64,000 bases of DNA, taken from CAYGDP01 sp964348665 (GTDB taxonomy: Bacteria > Verrucomicrobiota > Verrucomicrobiia > Palsa-1439 > CAYGDP01). Each line of letters starts with the position of its first letter. Position 1 is the first letter of the stretch. The translations under genes were made by a program, and so were the position numbers. The notes beneath the pieces were generated by a model that worked only from the letters and a program-made list of their open reading frames with translations, was not told where the DNA came from and did no database searches. Positions 18,571-27,796 of this stretch are shown here, piece by piece. The stretch spans positions 62,001 through 126,000 of the forward strand of contig CAYGDP010000009.1 of the NCBI GenBank assembly GCA_964348665.1. Direction: 5' to 3'.

Positions 18571-18825
18571 ATGGCAGTCCATATTCGATTGAAACGCACT
18601 GGCACGACCAACACACCGAGCTTCCGCATCGTGGTCAGCGATTCTCGCGCACCGCGCGACGGTCGCTCCCTCGAAAATCTTGGCTTCTACGATCCGAAAC
18701 GCGCTGGGGAAAATTTCAACGTCAATCTGGACCGCGCCCGTCACTGGCTCGCGCTAGGCGCGCAGCCAACCGAGACGGTACGCAGCATTCTTAAAAAAGC
18801 AGAGCGCAAAGCGAAAGCGGCATAA
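18571..18825 (+). CDS. rpsP: 30S ribosomal protein S16
   Basis: The 84-residue protein, MAVHIRLKRTGTTNTPSFRI followed by VVSDSRAPRDGRSLENLGFYDP, is an unmistakable S16. It sits in the 30S body near the platform. The start at 18571 is set by the conserved MAV(H)IRLKR beginning; an ATG at 18556 would add five residues. It opens the rpsP-khpA-trmD run. Confidence 0.96.
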   Translation: MAVHIRLKRTGTTNTPSFRIVVSDSRAPRDGRSLENLGFYDPKRAGENFNVNLDRARHWLALGAQPTETVRSILKKAERKAKAA

Positions 18826-18849
18826 TTCTCATGCGGAAAGGCGGGGCAC

Positions 18850-19134
18850 ATGAAAGAGTTGGTGGAGTTTATCGTAAAAAGTCTCGTGGATCATCCTGAA
18901 GAAGTCATCGTTTCCGAGGTGGACGGCGAGCGGGCAGTCATCGTTGAGGTTCGACTTAGCCCGACCGATATCGGCAAGGTCATTGGCAAGAATGGAAAAA
19001 CGATCAACGCCATTCGTTCCCTGCTGGCCTGCGCCAGCGCCAAAAAAGGGAAACGCGCCATTCTCGAAATCATCGAGCCCGAACGTCAACCCGAATCCTT
19101 CGAAAGCGCGCGATCGACAAGCGGGAAACGCTGA
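18850..19134 (+). CDS. khpA: KH-domain RNA-binding protein KhpA
   Basis: The 94-residue protein has one KH domain with the GxxG loop in IGKVIGKNGKTINAIRSLL, preceded by MKELVEFIVKSLVDHPEEV. It belongs to the KhpA (YlqC) family of small RNA chaperones encoded between rpsP and rimM/trmD in many bacteria. It lies 24 bases after rpsP, so the two are probably co-transcribed. Confidence 0.93.
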   Translation: MKELVEFIVKSLVDHPEEVIVSEVDGERAVIVEVRLSPTDIGKVIGKNGKTINAIRSLLACASAKKGKRAILEIIEPERQPESFESARSTSGKR

Positions 19135-19218
19135 TTCCAGGAAGCATTCGGTCGGCCCTAAACTTGGTCGAAAGATTCAAGCCAAGTTTCGGCGCAGGAA
19201 TTCGTACTGGTTCCCATC

Positions 19219-19899
19219 GTGAAAATAGACGTCCTTACCCTCTTCCCATCCATGTTTCGCGGAGCGCTTGACGAGAGCATCCTCAAACGCGCCCAACAAA
19301 AGAAACTCGCCTCCATTAACATCCACAATCTTCGCGATTGGACACAAGATCGTCACCGCACGGCCGACGACCGTCCCTTCGGCGGCGGCGCCGGCATGGT
19401 TCTCAAACCCGAACCCATCTTCAAAGCCGTCGAATCGCTACGCAAAAAAAACTCCCGCGTCATCCTTCTCGGGCCGGCGGGCAAACGACTCGATCATGGC
19501 CTCGTGAAAAAACTCGCCAAGCGCAAGCATCTGATTTTGATTTGCGGCCATTACGAGGGAATTGACGAGCGCGTCCGCCAGCATCTCGCTGACGAAGAAA
19601 TCTCCATCGGCGATTACGTCCTCACCGGCGGCGAGATACCCGCAATGGTTGTCATAGACGCCGTCGTCCGTCAACTTCCTGGTGTCCTTGGCCACGCCGA
19701 TAGCGCGTCGGACGAATCGTTTGCCGACGGATTGTTGGAATACCCGCACTACACCCGCCCTGCAAAATACCGTCGCTGGAGCGTCCCAAAAATTTTATTG
19801 AGCGGCAACCACGCCGCCATAGAAACATGGCGCCGTGAAGAGGCGAAGAAGATTACAAAAAAACAAAGGCCGGATTTGTTTGGTAAACTGTCCTTATAA
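19219..19899 (+). CDS. trmD: tRNA (guanine-N1)-methyltransferase
   Basis: The 226-residue SPOUT enzyme begins MKIDVLTLFPSMFRGALDES from a GTG start and contains the TrmD motifs RPFGGGAGMV, LICGHYEGIDERV, EISIGDYVLTGGE and the C-terminal YPHYTRPAKYR. It methylates G37 of tRNAs with G36 using AdoMet, preventing frameshifting. It lies 84 bases after khpA; rimM, usually between them, is absent, and rplS does not follow. Confidence 0.95.
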   Translation: MKIDVLTLFPSMFRGALDESILKRAQQKKLASINIHNLRDWTQDRHRTADDRPFGGGAGMVLKPEPIFKAVESLRKKNSRVILLGPAGKRLDHGLVKKLAKRKHLILICGHYEGIDERVRQHLADEEISIGDYVLTGGEIPAMVVIDAVVRQLPGVLGHADSASDESFADGLLEYPHYTRPAKYRRWSVPKILLSGNHAAIETWRREEAKKITKKQRPDLFGKLSL

Positions 19900-19913
19900 G
19901 AAAGGAAAAAATC

Positions 19914-20831
19914 ATGGCGGACCAAAATTATTATAACCGCGCGCTTTTATTGGCAGCGAAACTTGGTAAAGCTAGAGAGGCCGAAGCAGCTATCACCTCA
20001 GGCGCTAACGTGAAGAGCGAGTGGGGATCAGAAGCTTTGATGCACGCTTCAAAGCGCGGTCATCTCGAAGTTGTCAAAATTCTTGTTGCCAACGGTGCGG
20101 ATGTAAACTTCAAAACGGCCACTGACCGGATACAATATCAGGAGACCCCACTTATTTTAGCCGCCAGTTGGGGACACGCTGAAATCGCGAAAATACTGAT
20201 CGAGAAGGGTGCCCATGTTGATTTTCGACCTGGAAAGGGAATGACTGCACTTGAATGCGCAATTCGCTTCGGTCGAGAGAAGGTGGTGGACCTTTTGGTG
20301 AAAGCGGGCGGGATTCCACCTCCAAAAGTAGAACCTGCGGTTTACGACATTGATGAATTTCTGCAATTACCATCCAAAACGGATGCCCTCGATAAGTTTA
20401 CAGCTATCCTGGGCCAATCCTGCTGGCGAGTGACTGGAATGGATTTCTCTCGATTAACCGCGGAAGAAAGTGCGGTGTATTTCGTGTGGGATTTTTCCTT
20501 AACATTTGTAATGGATGGTTTAAAGGATTATTTCTTTAATGGGAATTCTTATTTTTCCAGAAAACTTATTGAGGGATTGGGGATCATCGGTTGGATCGAA
20601 GTAAAAACTATCTTAGAAGAAGCGTGCCAAATATTTCCTGGCGGTGTTCTTCCGCAAGATGAAAGGGAATTCTATCGCGTCATTACTAGCCTGACTCCAA
20701 GGCAAATAATGTTTTTGGATACTCTTGAGGAAAAGTTCAACGAGGTGGTTGATGAGAATTCGATCGACGAGGTGCTTCACAAATATATTCTGGCCAACCA
20801 CGCGAAGTTCAAACAGAAGTGCCCGAAGTAG
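19914..20831 (+). CDS. Ankyrin-repeat protein with DMP19/DUF4375-like C-terminal domain
   Basis: The 305-residue protein has about four ankyrin repeats in residues 5-130 (for example SEALMHASKRGHLEVVKILV and ETPLILAASWGHAEIAKILI). The C-terminal domain, about residues 180-300, contains VMDGLKDYFFNGNSYFSRKL followed by IGWIEVKTILEEACQIFPGG, a pattern I recognise from the DMP19/DUF4375 family. No signal peptide is seen, so it is likely cytoplasmic and a protein-binding scaffold. It starts 15 bases after trmD with a good AAGGA site. Its DNA is more AT-rich than the neighbours, hinting at later acquisition. The DMP19 call is by pattern only. Confidence 0.75.
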   Translation: MADQNYYNRALLLAAKLGKAREAEAAITSGANVKSEWGSEALMHASKRGHLEVVKILVANGADVNFKTATDRIQYQETPLILAASWGHAEIAKILIEKGAHVDFRPGKGMTALECAIRFGREKVVDLLVKAGGIPPPKVEPAVYDIDEFLQLPSKTDALDKFTAILGQSCWRVTGMDFSRLTAEESAVYFVWDFSLTFVMDGLKDYFFNGNSYFSRKLIEGLGIIGWIEVKTILEEACQIFPGGVLPQDEREFYRVITSLTPRQIMFLDTLEEKFNEVVDENSIDEVLHKYILANHAKFKQKCPK

Positions 20832-20864
20832 TAATAGCCGATGCCGGATTTAGTAAAATAGGAC

Positions 20865-20936
20865 TTGGAGTTCAGGCTTTAGCCTGAAGAGATGTCGTGA
20901 GCGGTTGCATGCCTCAAGCTAAAGCTTGAACTCCAA
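20865..20936. repeat. GGAGTTC inverted-repeat element, copy 1
   Basis: The unit opens with TTGGAGTTCAGGCTTTAGCC and closes with its imperfect reverse complement, AAGCTAAAGCTTGAACTCCA, around a short variable core. It lies just past the stop of the PVC cytochrome gene. Further copies are at 24821-24886, 43106-43172 and 46341-46400. Confidence 0.7.
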
Positions 20937-20940
20937 ACAT

Positions 20941-23900
20941 CTACCTCGTCCTCCCCAGCTCCGACAGATAGCGCACCAAGTCCAACAACTCTTGCCGCGT
21001 GAGCAAGTCCGCCAAACCACCCGGCATCATCGAGCGTCCCGGGCGTTCTTCCTTGATGTCGTCGAGCGGTATCACGATCTCGTCGCGGGTCGCGTCCCGC
21101 AGGACCAATTCTTTGCTCGTGCGCCGCACCTCAATTCCTGTGATCAAATCTTCGTCCTTCGTCGTCACAATCGTCGTTCCGTAACCGTCCTTTGTTGCTT
21201 TCTCCGGATCCAACACCGATTCGATGATGTAATCCAGCGGCGCAGCCGACCCAATCGTCGCCAAATCGGGCGCGAGCTTGCCCCCTTTCGTGGCGACGGC
21301 ATGACATTTCAAACACGAAACATCTTCGCGCCGAAACACCTGCTCGCCACGCGTCGCGTTCCCTTTCTTTTGCACTTCGGCAATCAATTGTTTCAATTCA
21401 TCAGACGTCAACGCTTTGCGATCGGCAGTCAATCCCGCCGCCGGTTTCAATACCTTCTCCAACGCGTCATCCGACCGTCCCGCCGCATACATCGCGCGCA
21501 ACGCGAGTTTCGCGGCGTCCGAGGAAATTTTCTGTGTGCCGAGCGCCACCGCAAGAGCCTCCGCGCCACCTTGATGCTGTAGAAATGCAGACATCAACTC
21601 GGCCGACTTGCCCGCGGCGACAAATGCCGCGGCACGCGACGCAGCGGCTTTCGGGTCGAGCGAGGCGAGAGCCGCCGTGGCGGCGGTAGAATTCGCGCTG
21701 ATTTTTTGCAACGCCGCGATGCTTTCTGCGCCTCCGAGATCTGCCAGCGCATCGAACGCGGCACGGGTTTGTTTCGTCTCCGCCAGCGTGGTAATGTCGG
21801 CACGAAGCGCCTCCACTTTGCACGCCCCCGCGAGACGAATGGCTTCGTCCGAGGTGGAAAGCAACGGTTTCAATCGGGATAGATCGCCGCTCGGCTGGAT
21901 TTTTCGCTGACGCGCCGCGCGGTCGAGCGCAGCAAACGCGCGTCCATCCCGTTTTTCGAGCGCCCAATCGAAGAGCGCAGTGATGTCCGACGATGTACCA
22001 AAACTGGCGACAAATTGGAAAATGTTTTCCTGCCGGTCGGCGGCGATTTTGCCCGCGCGAAGTTGCGCGAGCATCGTCTCAACGGCCTTCGGTGAACCGA
22101 CCGATTGCAAAGCGAACTGCAACTGTTGATCGTTTCCGCCAAAGGACAGCTCGCCTCGTTCCAACGCGGGGACCCAGATTGATTTCAGATTGTTGGCGGT
22201 GAGCCAGAGAGCGTAATCGAGAAATTTGTCCACGGGCTTGTCGAGCGCGCGCATGGCAAGCTCGATCGAACGCGGTTGCGGGATGGCGGCGAGGGCGCGC
22301 ACGGCTTCCACGCGCACGCGCGGAAATTCGTCGGTGACGAGCAAAGCCAGCAATTCGACCGTATTGGGGATGCGCGATTTCCAATGGGAGAGCGTTCGCA
22401 CCGCGGCGGTGCGGACGTGCGGTTCGGTGGAGCGAAGCAATTGGTCGAGAAGATTGGGTTCGACAACATCAAGAGTTTCATAGACCCAAAGCGCTTCGAG
22501 CCGATGATGCTCGTAGTTCGCGTCTTTTGGATCCAACGATTTGACCCAGGCGGCGAGCGCGGGCAAAACTTCCTTCGTGCCGCGATCCGACAACACGCGC
22601 TTCGCAAAGTGTCGCGTCCAATCTTCAGGCGATTTGAGATGATTCAGTAATTCCGGAATCGTTGCGCCCACCAATTTCGGCCGTGGCGCCAGCGGCCGTC
22701 CTTTGGCGGTAACACGCCAGATGCGGCCATGCGATTTATCGCGGCGCGGGTCGCGGAAATCCACTTCTCCATGATTGATTATCGGGTTGTACCAATCGGC
22801 GATGTAGAGAGCGCCATCCGGACCGATTTTGATATCCACAGGACGGAAATTAATGTCCGAGGATTTAATCAGGTCAGGCATGAGTTTGGACTTGTATCCT
22901 GCGCTGTTCTCGGTGATCGCAAAACGAACGGTGCGGTTGGCTCGGAAATCATGGGTAATAACGTTTCCCTGCCAGTCGTCCGGAAAATGACGGCCGCTGA
23001 TGATTTCCGCGCCGCAATATTTTGGGCTGCCCGGATTCAGACCGGGGAGCTGCCGCTCCGCCGCCATGAAATTCGGCAGCATCGCGCCGGGTAGGACGTA
23101 ATGGACACCGCCATCCTGGCAACCATCCGTGGCAAACGATTGCCCCCAATAATCGAGGCTGTGTCCCCAAGTGTTGCAAAGACCGCGCACGAGAATGCTC
23201 AAGTCGGCCGATGCCGTCCGATATCGCCAGATCGCGCCCGATTTGTGTCGCAGAGTGCCCGTCGGCGTCTCGATGTGGCTATGAATATAGACCGATTGAC
23301 TGAAATGCAGCGATCCATCGTTTCCCCACCGGAGCGTGTGAAGAATATGATGTGTGTCTTCCGTCCCAAATCCCGAGAGCACCACGCGCCGCGAATCCGC
23401 GCGACCATCGCTGTTGGTGTCCTTCAGAAAAACCAACTCCGTGCTATTGGCCACATACGCACCGCCATCGCCCGGAACCACGCCCGTCGGCATCATTAAT
23501 CCGTCGGCAAAGACGGACGACTTGTCGGCGCGACCATCGCCATCGGAGTCCTCGAGAATTAGAATTCTATCGTTGGGATCTTCGCCGGGTTTGATCTGCG
23601 GATACATCGCGGTGGCAGCAATCCAGAGCCGGCCTTGCGCGTCGAAATTGATCGCAACCGGTTTCACCGCCATTGGCTCGGCGGCGAACAGGTTCACCTC
23701 GAATCCTTCCGCGACCTTGAACGTCGCGCGCTCGAGTTCCGGGTCGGGGTCTGACTTTTCCGACAACGTCGTCGGGGTTGCGGGCGCGGCGGGCGGCACG
23801 GGAACCGGCTCGCCCTTGCGCAATTTCGCGATCTCCGCTTCTTTCGCAGCAATCAGCGGATCGAACTGCGGAATATCAATTTCGTTCCGCCCCTGTTCGT

Positions 23901-24738
23901 TGCGCCGGAAACCGAAGATGTAGGTGTCGTTCGCGGGACGCCATTGATGAAAGAAATACTCATTTTTTTTGTTGATGACGCGGCGGAGAGGCTCGAGCCG
24001 CGCAGCCGCGCTGCTCCAGTTCGTCGGTTTCAGGCCCAGTGCTCGCTCGATGGCGAGAGCCACGGTGAGATAGCCGTTTACATTCAGATGAATGCCGTTG
24101 TCGGTCAACGGCTGCGGAGATTTGGCTGCGGCCAATTGCTCGTATAAATTCACAAACCCAAACCCGCGGGTTGCCGCCGCTTTGCGAATGGATTCGGTGT
24201 AAAGCGCAAGATTCTTGTTGTGCTCGGTCGGATCAGGGAAAGGTGGAGGCAATTTTTCGTGGCGAATCGGCGAGACCAGAACGATACGGGCGCCCGTTTC
24301 CGCAAGCCGGTCGAGCAATCGTTCCAGTTGTTTTTCAAACGCTGGCAAACCGTTCTCGCCCTCGAACGATTCACTCATCCCATAGGCCACAAAAATCACC
24401 GTCGGTTTCTGGTCGGTGACGTGTTTGATCAGCTTTTTGAACCCATCTTCGGGATTCCCGAACCCACCCGGCGGTTTGTTGCCGTTGAGCGGGTCGAATT
24501 TCGACCCGCGCGAATGTCCCCACACATTGTCACCGCTCCAACCGACATTGCGGAACTTGATGTTGCGGTCAGTCCATCGCGCCGTCAGGAACGTCTCTAA
24601 ATATCCGTGCTGGACATCGCGCTCGAAAAATGTATTCCCGACAAACACAACGCGATCGCCCTCGCGCAGTTCAAACGGTTCCTGTGCCGCCAGCGGCAGG
24701 ACAACAATCAGCAATAAGAGACGAAGATATATTTTCAT
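20941..24738 (-). CDS. PVC-type multidomain cytochrome c (SGNH domain, dehydrogenase propeller, HEAT repeats, haem domain)
   Basis: The 1265-residue secreted protein has a signal peptide (MKIYLRLLLLIVVLPLAAQ) and an SGNH-hydrolase-like domain to about residue 240 that keeps the D..H pair in DNGIHLNVNGY but has GNT where the nucleophile Ser is expected. A membrane-bound dehydrogenase beta-propeller follows (FKVAEGFEVNLFAAEP, with a calcium-binding-like DSDGDGRAD), then HEAT repeats, and a terminal cytochrome c domain with one CLKCH haem site. This architecture typifies Planctomycetes and Verrucomicrobia and is thought to act in periplasmic oxidation, often of sugars. Substrate is unknown. The start at 24738 has AGGTGA upstream. 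Confidence 0.9.
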   Translation of the reverse strand: MKIYLRLLLLIVVLPLAAQEPFELREGDRVVFVGNTFFERDVQHGYLETFLTARWTDRNIKFRNVGWSGDNVWGHSRGSKFDPLNGNKPPGGFGNPEDGFKKLIKHVTDQKPTVIFVAYGMSESFEGENGLPAFEKQLERLLDRLAETGARIVLVSPIRHEKLPPPFPDPTEHNKNLALYTESIRKAAATRGFGFVNLYEQLAAAKSPQPLTDNGIHLNVNGYLTVALAIERALGLKPTNWSSAAARLEPLRRVINKKNEYFFHQWRPANDTYIFGFRRNEQGRNEIDIPQFDPLIAAKEAEIAKLRKGEPVPVPPAAPATPTTLSEKSDPDPELERATFKVAEGFEVNLFAAEPMAVKPVAINFDAQGRLWIAATAMYPQIKPGEDPNDRILILEDSDGDGRADKSSVFADGLMMPTGVVPGDGGAYVANSTELVFLKDTNSDGRADSRRVVLSGFGTEDTHHILHTLRWGNDGSLHFSQSVYIHSHIETPTGTLRHKSGAIWRYRTASADLSILVRGLCNTWGHSLDYWGQSFATDGCQDGGVHYVLPGAMLPNFMAAERQLPGLNPGSPKYCGAEIISGRHFPDDWQGNVITHDFRANRTVRFAITENSAGYKSKLMPDLIKSSDINFRPVDIKIGPDGALYIADWYNPIINHGEVDFRDPRRDKSHGRIWRVTAKGRPLAPRPKLVGATIPELLNHLKSPEDWTRHFAKRVLSDRGTKEVLPALAAWVKSLDPKDANYEHHRLEALWVYETLDVVEPNLLDQLLRSTEPHVRTAAVRTLSHWKSRIPNTVELLALLVTDEFPRVRVEAVRALAAIPQPRSIELAMRALDKPVDKFLDYALWLTANNLKSIWVPALERGELSFGGNDQQLQFALQSVGSPKAVETMLAQLRAGKIAADRQENIFQFVASFGTSSDITALFDWALEKRDGRAFAALDRAARQRKIQPSGDLSRLKPLLSTSDEAIRLAGACKVEALRADITTLAETKQTRAAFDALADLGGAESIAALQKISANSTAATAALASLDPKAAASRAAAFVAAGKSAELMSAFLQHQGGAEALAVALGTQKISSDAAKLALRAMYAAGRSDDALEKVLKPAAGLTADRKALTSDELKQLIAEVQKKGNATRGEQVFRREDVSCLKCHAVATKGGKLAPDLATIGSAAPLDYIIESVLDPEKATKDGYGTTIVTTKDEDLITGIEVRRTSKELVLRDATRDEIVIPLDDIKEERPGRSMMPGGLADLLTRQELLDLVRYLSELGRTR

Positions 24739-24820
24739 GGTCACCTGATAGGATTCATATCGGAAAGCGGTGTGGGACGCCAGTTTTTCCACAATCGGGG
24801 TGTCTTCGAAAAAAATTGGT

Positions 24821-24886
24821 TCGGAGTTCACGCTTTAGCGTGATCTGATATCGAGAATTCTTTCAAGCTGAAGCTAGAACTCCAAA
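24821..24886. repeat. GGAGTTC inverted-repeat element, copy 2
   Basis: This copy reads TCGGAGTTCACGCTTTAGCG at one end and CAAGCTGAAGCTAGAACTCC at the other. It lies upstream of the PVC cytochrome gene, in the divergent interval before the M16 peptidase gene. Together with copy 1 it brackets the cytochrome gene. Confidence 0.7.
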
Positions 24887-24952
24887 CAAACCATCGGTAA
24901 CCGATTGTGATTTTCCTCTCGTCGCTGCCCTGTCTATGCTAAGAACTGTACT

Positions 24953-27796
24953 ATGAAAATTTCCCAGTGTTTTTTCGTTTCCCTGTTCCTGTTTGTCGTT
25001 GGCGCGACTGCCGCGGACAAGACGGCCAAGACAGAGGCGGGCCGTCGTCGCGACGGAGCGGCTAAGGCCGCGCAGGCGGACAAGCCGCTGTTTGATTATC
25101 ATGAGACCACCTTGACCAATGGCCTCCGCGTGGTCACGCTGGAGGACTCCTCCTGCCCCATCGTTTCCGTTCACGTCTGGTATCATGTCGGATCGAAGGA
25201 TGAGCAGCCGGATCGTCAGGGATTCGCGCATATGTTCGAGCACATGTTATTTTTCGGCACCGACCGTGTCGGAGAGACCGACCACAACGATCTCATTCAT
25301 CGTGTCGGCGGCACCAACAATGCCTACACGTATTTCGATCAGACGGTTTATCATCAGGAAGTTCCCGCCGATCGACTGGAAATGGTGCTCTGGCTGGAAG
25401 CCGAGCGAATGTCATTTCTGAAGATCAATCAGAGCGCGTTCGATACCGAGCGCAAAGTTGTCGAGGAAGAACGCCGGATGAACCTGAACCAGCCCTACGG
25501 CGATGTGTGGGAGAAAATCATGGCGGAGATTTTTCACGCGCATCCGTATCGCTGGACGCCCATCGGCCAGATCCCGCACCTTCGTTCGGCGGCCGTGAGC
25601 GAGTTGCGCGAGTTCTGGAAGCGCTATTATGTTCCCAATAACGCCACGCTGGTCATCGTCGGCGCAATAAAACACAAAGAAGCGCAGCAACTCGCCGAAA
25701 AATATTTCGGTTGGATCCCACGCTACGCCGACCCGCCGCGCGTCACCGCCAAAGAACCCTCGTCGCGAGCGCGCAAAATCATCTTGAAAATCGAAAACGC
25801 GCCCGTGCCGCTCGTCGCGCGAGGGTATCGCACGGTGCCGCTGACGCATGACGACATGACCCCGCTCGATCTTCTCGCCACCATTCTCGGCGGCGGCGAC
25901 AGCAGCCGGCTCCACCGCGAATTGGTTGCCGAGAAACAACTCGCTGCGGCAGTCGAAGTGATGTCGTGGAATCTCGAACAGGATGGTCTCTGGGGCGCTG
26001 GTGCAGTGCTCCTGCCGGTTGGCAGTGACGCCGACAAGGTTTCACAGATTATCACCAGCCATATCGCTCGCGTCCGCGACGAACCCGTCAGCGAACGTGA
26101 ATTGACCAAGGCCAAAAACCAAATGATGAAAGGAATCGTCACGCAAAATCTCAATATCGCCAGCAAAGCCGAATTGCTCGGCGCAGCCGCCACCCTGGAA
26201 GGAGACGTCGCGCGAGTGAACCAACGCCTCGACCGCGTCCGTCGCGTGACCGCCGCAGACTTGCAGCGTGTTGCCCGAACGTATTTTATGCCCGACCGCG
26301 AGCTGGAAGTTCGTGTCGAGCGCAACTTGCTCGGCGCCGTCGGCAAAATGCTCAAGGGCAGCGTTGAAAACGAAGCGCCGATCACCGCTGCGCCCGAATC
26401 GGTCACGCCTCCCACGGGTCGCGGCAACGTGCAGCGACCGAAAGATTTTCCCACGACCGCGCCCATAAGCCCGCCGCGCACGTTCAAAACCGCACCGAAA
26501 TTTACCGAAGATAAACTCGCGAACGGCCTCAAGGTGGTCGTCATTCCCAACAACGAAGTGCCGTTTGTCAGTGTCACTCTCGGCATCCGCGACGGCGCGA
26601 TCAGCGAAACAAAACCTGGCTCTGCGTCCATGGCGTTTGGCCTGCTCACGAAAGGCACGGACAAACACACCGAGGCGCAACTCGCCGATGAACTGGAAAC
26701 GTATGCCATTGATCTCGGGGGCGGCGCGGGCATGGATATGTCCAGCGTGGAGACGGATTGTCTGCCCGAACAACTCGACCGCGCCATGGCGCTGATGGCC
26801 GAGGTCACGCTCGCGCCAACGTTTCCCGCCGATGAATTCAAAAAACTTCTCACACAAACCCGCACCGCGTTGTCCGTGCAATCCGCCGAGCCGAGCTATC
26901 TGGCCGATCGCGAATTTCGCCGCCGTCTCTACGGCGCGCATCCTTATAGCCGGACCATTTCCGGCGAACTCGAAGACCTCAATCAACTGACGATCGAAGA
27001 TGCCCGCGCATGGTGGAATGAGCATTTCCGCCTTGATGATGCAGTCATGATTTTTGCCGGCGATATCTCGCGTGATCGCGCGCTGAAACTTGCCAAGACA
27101 TCGTTCGGTGCATGGAAACCGAAATCCGCGCATAAGCCGCATCAATTTCCAACGCCGCCCGCGTCGGCATCCACGCAGATCATTGTGGTGGATCGCCCGG
27201 TGATTCAAAGCGAAATTCGAGTCGGCCAACTCGGCATCACCCGCAAACATCCCGATTATTTTGTCAGTCGCGTCGTGAACAATTATTTTGGCGGCGCGTT
27301 CAATAGCCGTCTCAACGACACTATCCGCGTCAAACGCGGTCTCACCTATGGCGCGGGCGGCGGATACTCGGCCAGCCCGCAGTACGGTCAGTTTTGGGCG
27401 AGCACCTTCACCAAGACCGAAACCACCGCCGAAACCGTCCGCGCGATTTTTGAAGAACTCACGCGGCTGAAAAACGAGCCGCCGACTGTGACCGAACTGG
27501 ACGATCAGAAGTCCTATATTCTTGGCAGTTTTCCGCGCGGCCGCGAAACGCCGCAACAAATCGCGGGCGACCGTTGGTTGATCGAGTCGGATGGCTTGCC
27601 GCGCGACTATTTCCAGCGCCTACTGGAGGGCGTCTCCCAGACAAAAGCCGACGATTGCATGAGACTCATCGGCAACACCATTGACCCAACGAAAATGATC
27701 ATCGTCATCTGCGGTGACGCCGCGAAAATTCGCTCCGACCTGGAAAAGATCGCCCCCGTAACGGTCATCAACGCGAATGAAGGCGGATCAAAATGA
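24953..27796 (+). CDS. M16 family zinc metallopeptidase (two-domain, secreted)
   Basis: The 947-residue protein has a signal peptide (SLFLFVVGATAADK), then two M16 halves. The first half carries the inverted zinc motif HMFEH at residues 93-97 and the distal acidic stretch VVEEERRMN that supplies the third ligand. The second half (from about residue 510) lacks HxxEH and is the inactive partner domain. Such pitrilysin-like clamshell enzymes degrade peptides in the periplasm. The coding end overlaps the next gene by four bases (ATGA), so the two are translationally coupled although functionally unrelated at first sight. Confidence 0.92.
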   Translation: MKISQCFFVSLFLFVVGATAADKTAKTEAGRRRDGAAKAAQADKPLFDYHETTLTNGLRVVTLEDSSCPIVSVHVWYHVGSKDEQPDRQGFAHMFEHMLFFGTDRVGETDHNDLIHRVGGTNNAYTYFDQTVYHQEVPADRLEMVLWLEAERMSFLKINQSAFDTERKVVEEERRMNLNQPYGDVWEKIMAEIFHAHPYRWTPIGQIPHLRSAAVSELREFWKRYYVPNNATLVIVGAIKHKEAQQLAEKYFGWIPRYADPPRVTAKEPSSRARKIILKIENAPVPLVARGYRTVPLTHDDMTPLDLLATILGGGDSSRLHRELVAEKQLAAAVEVMSWNLEQDGLWGAGAVLLPVGSDADKVSQIITSHIARVRDEPVSERELTKAKNQMMKGIVTQNLNIASKAELLGAAATLEGDVARVNQRLDRVRRVTAADLQRVARTYFMPDRELEVRVERNLLGAVGKMLKGSVENEAPITAAPESVTPPTGRGNVQRPKDFPTTAPISPPRTFKTAPKFTEDKLANGLKVVVIPNNEVPFVSVTLGIRDGAISETKPGSASMAFGLLTKGTDKHTEAQLADELETYAIDLGGGAGMDMSSVETDCLPEQLDRAMALMAEVTLAPTFPADEFKKLLTQTRTALSVQSAEPSYLADREFRRRLYGAHPYSRTISGELEDLNQLTIEDARAWWNEHFRLDDAVMIFAGDISRDRALKLAKTSFGAWKPKSAHKPHQFPTPPASASTQIIVVDRPVIQSEIRVGQLGITRKHPDYFVSRVVNNYFGGAFNSRLNDTIRVKRGLTYGAGGGYSASPQYGQFWASTFTKTETTAETVRAIFEELTRLKNEPPTVTELDDQKSYILGSFPRGRETPQQIAGDRWLIESDGLPRDYFQRLLEGVSQTKADDCMRLIGNTIDPTKMIIVICGDAAKIRSDLEKIAPVTVINANEGGSK

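Noticed and set aside
19135..19218. A rimM gene or remnant between khpA and trmD
   Set aside because: Only 84 bases separate the genes and no frame there resembles RimM.
26042..27559. Open frame of 505 codons opposite the M16 peptidase gene
   Set aside because: The plus-strand M16 peptidase is convincing throughout; the antisense frame has no signal peptide, domain or ribosome site.
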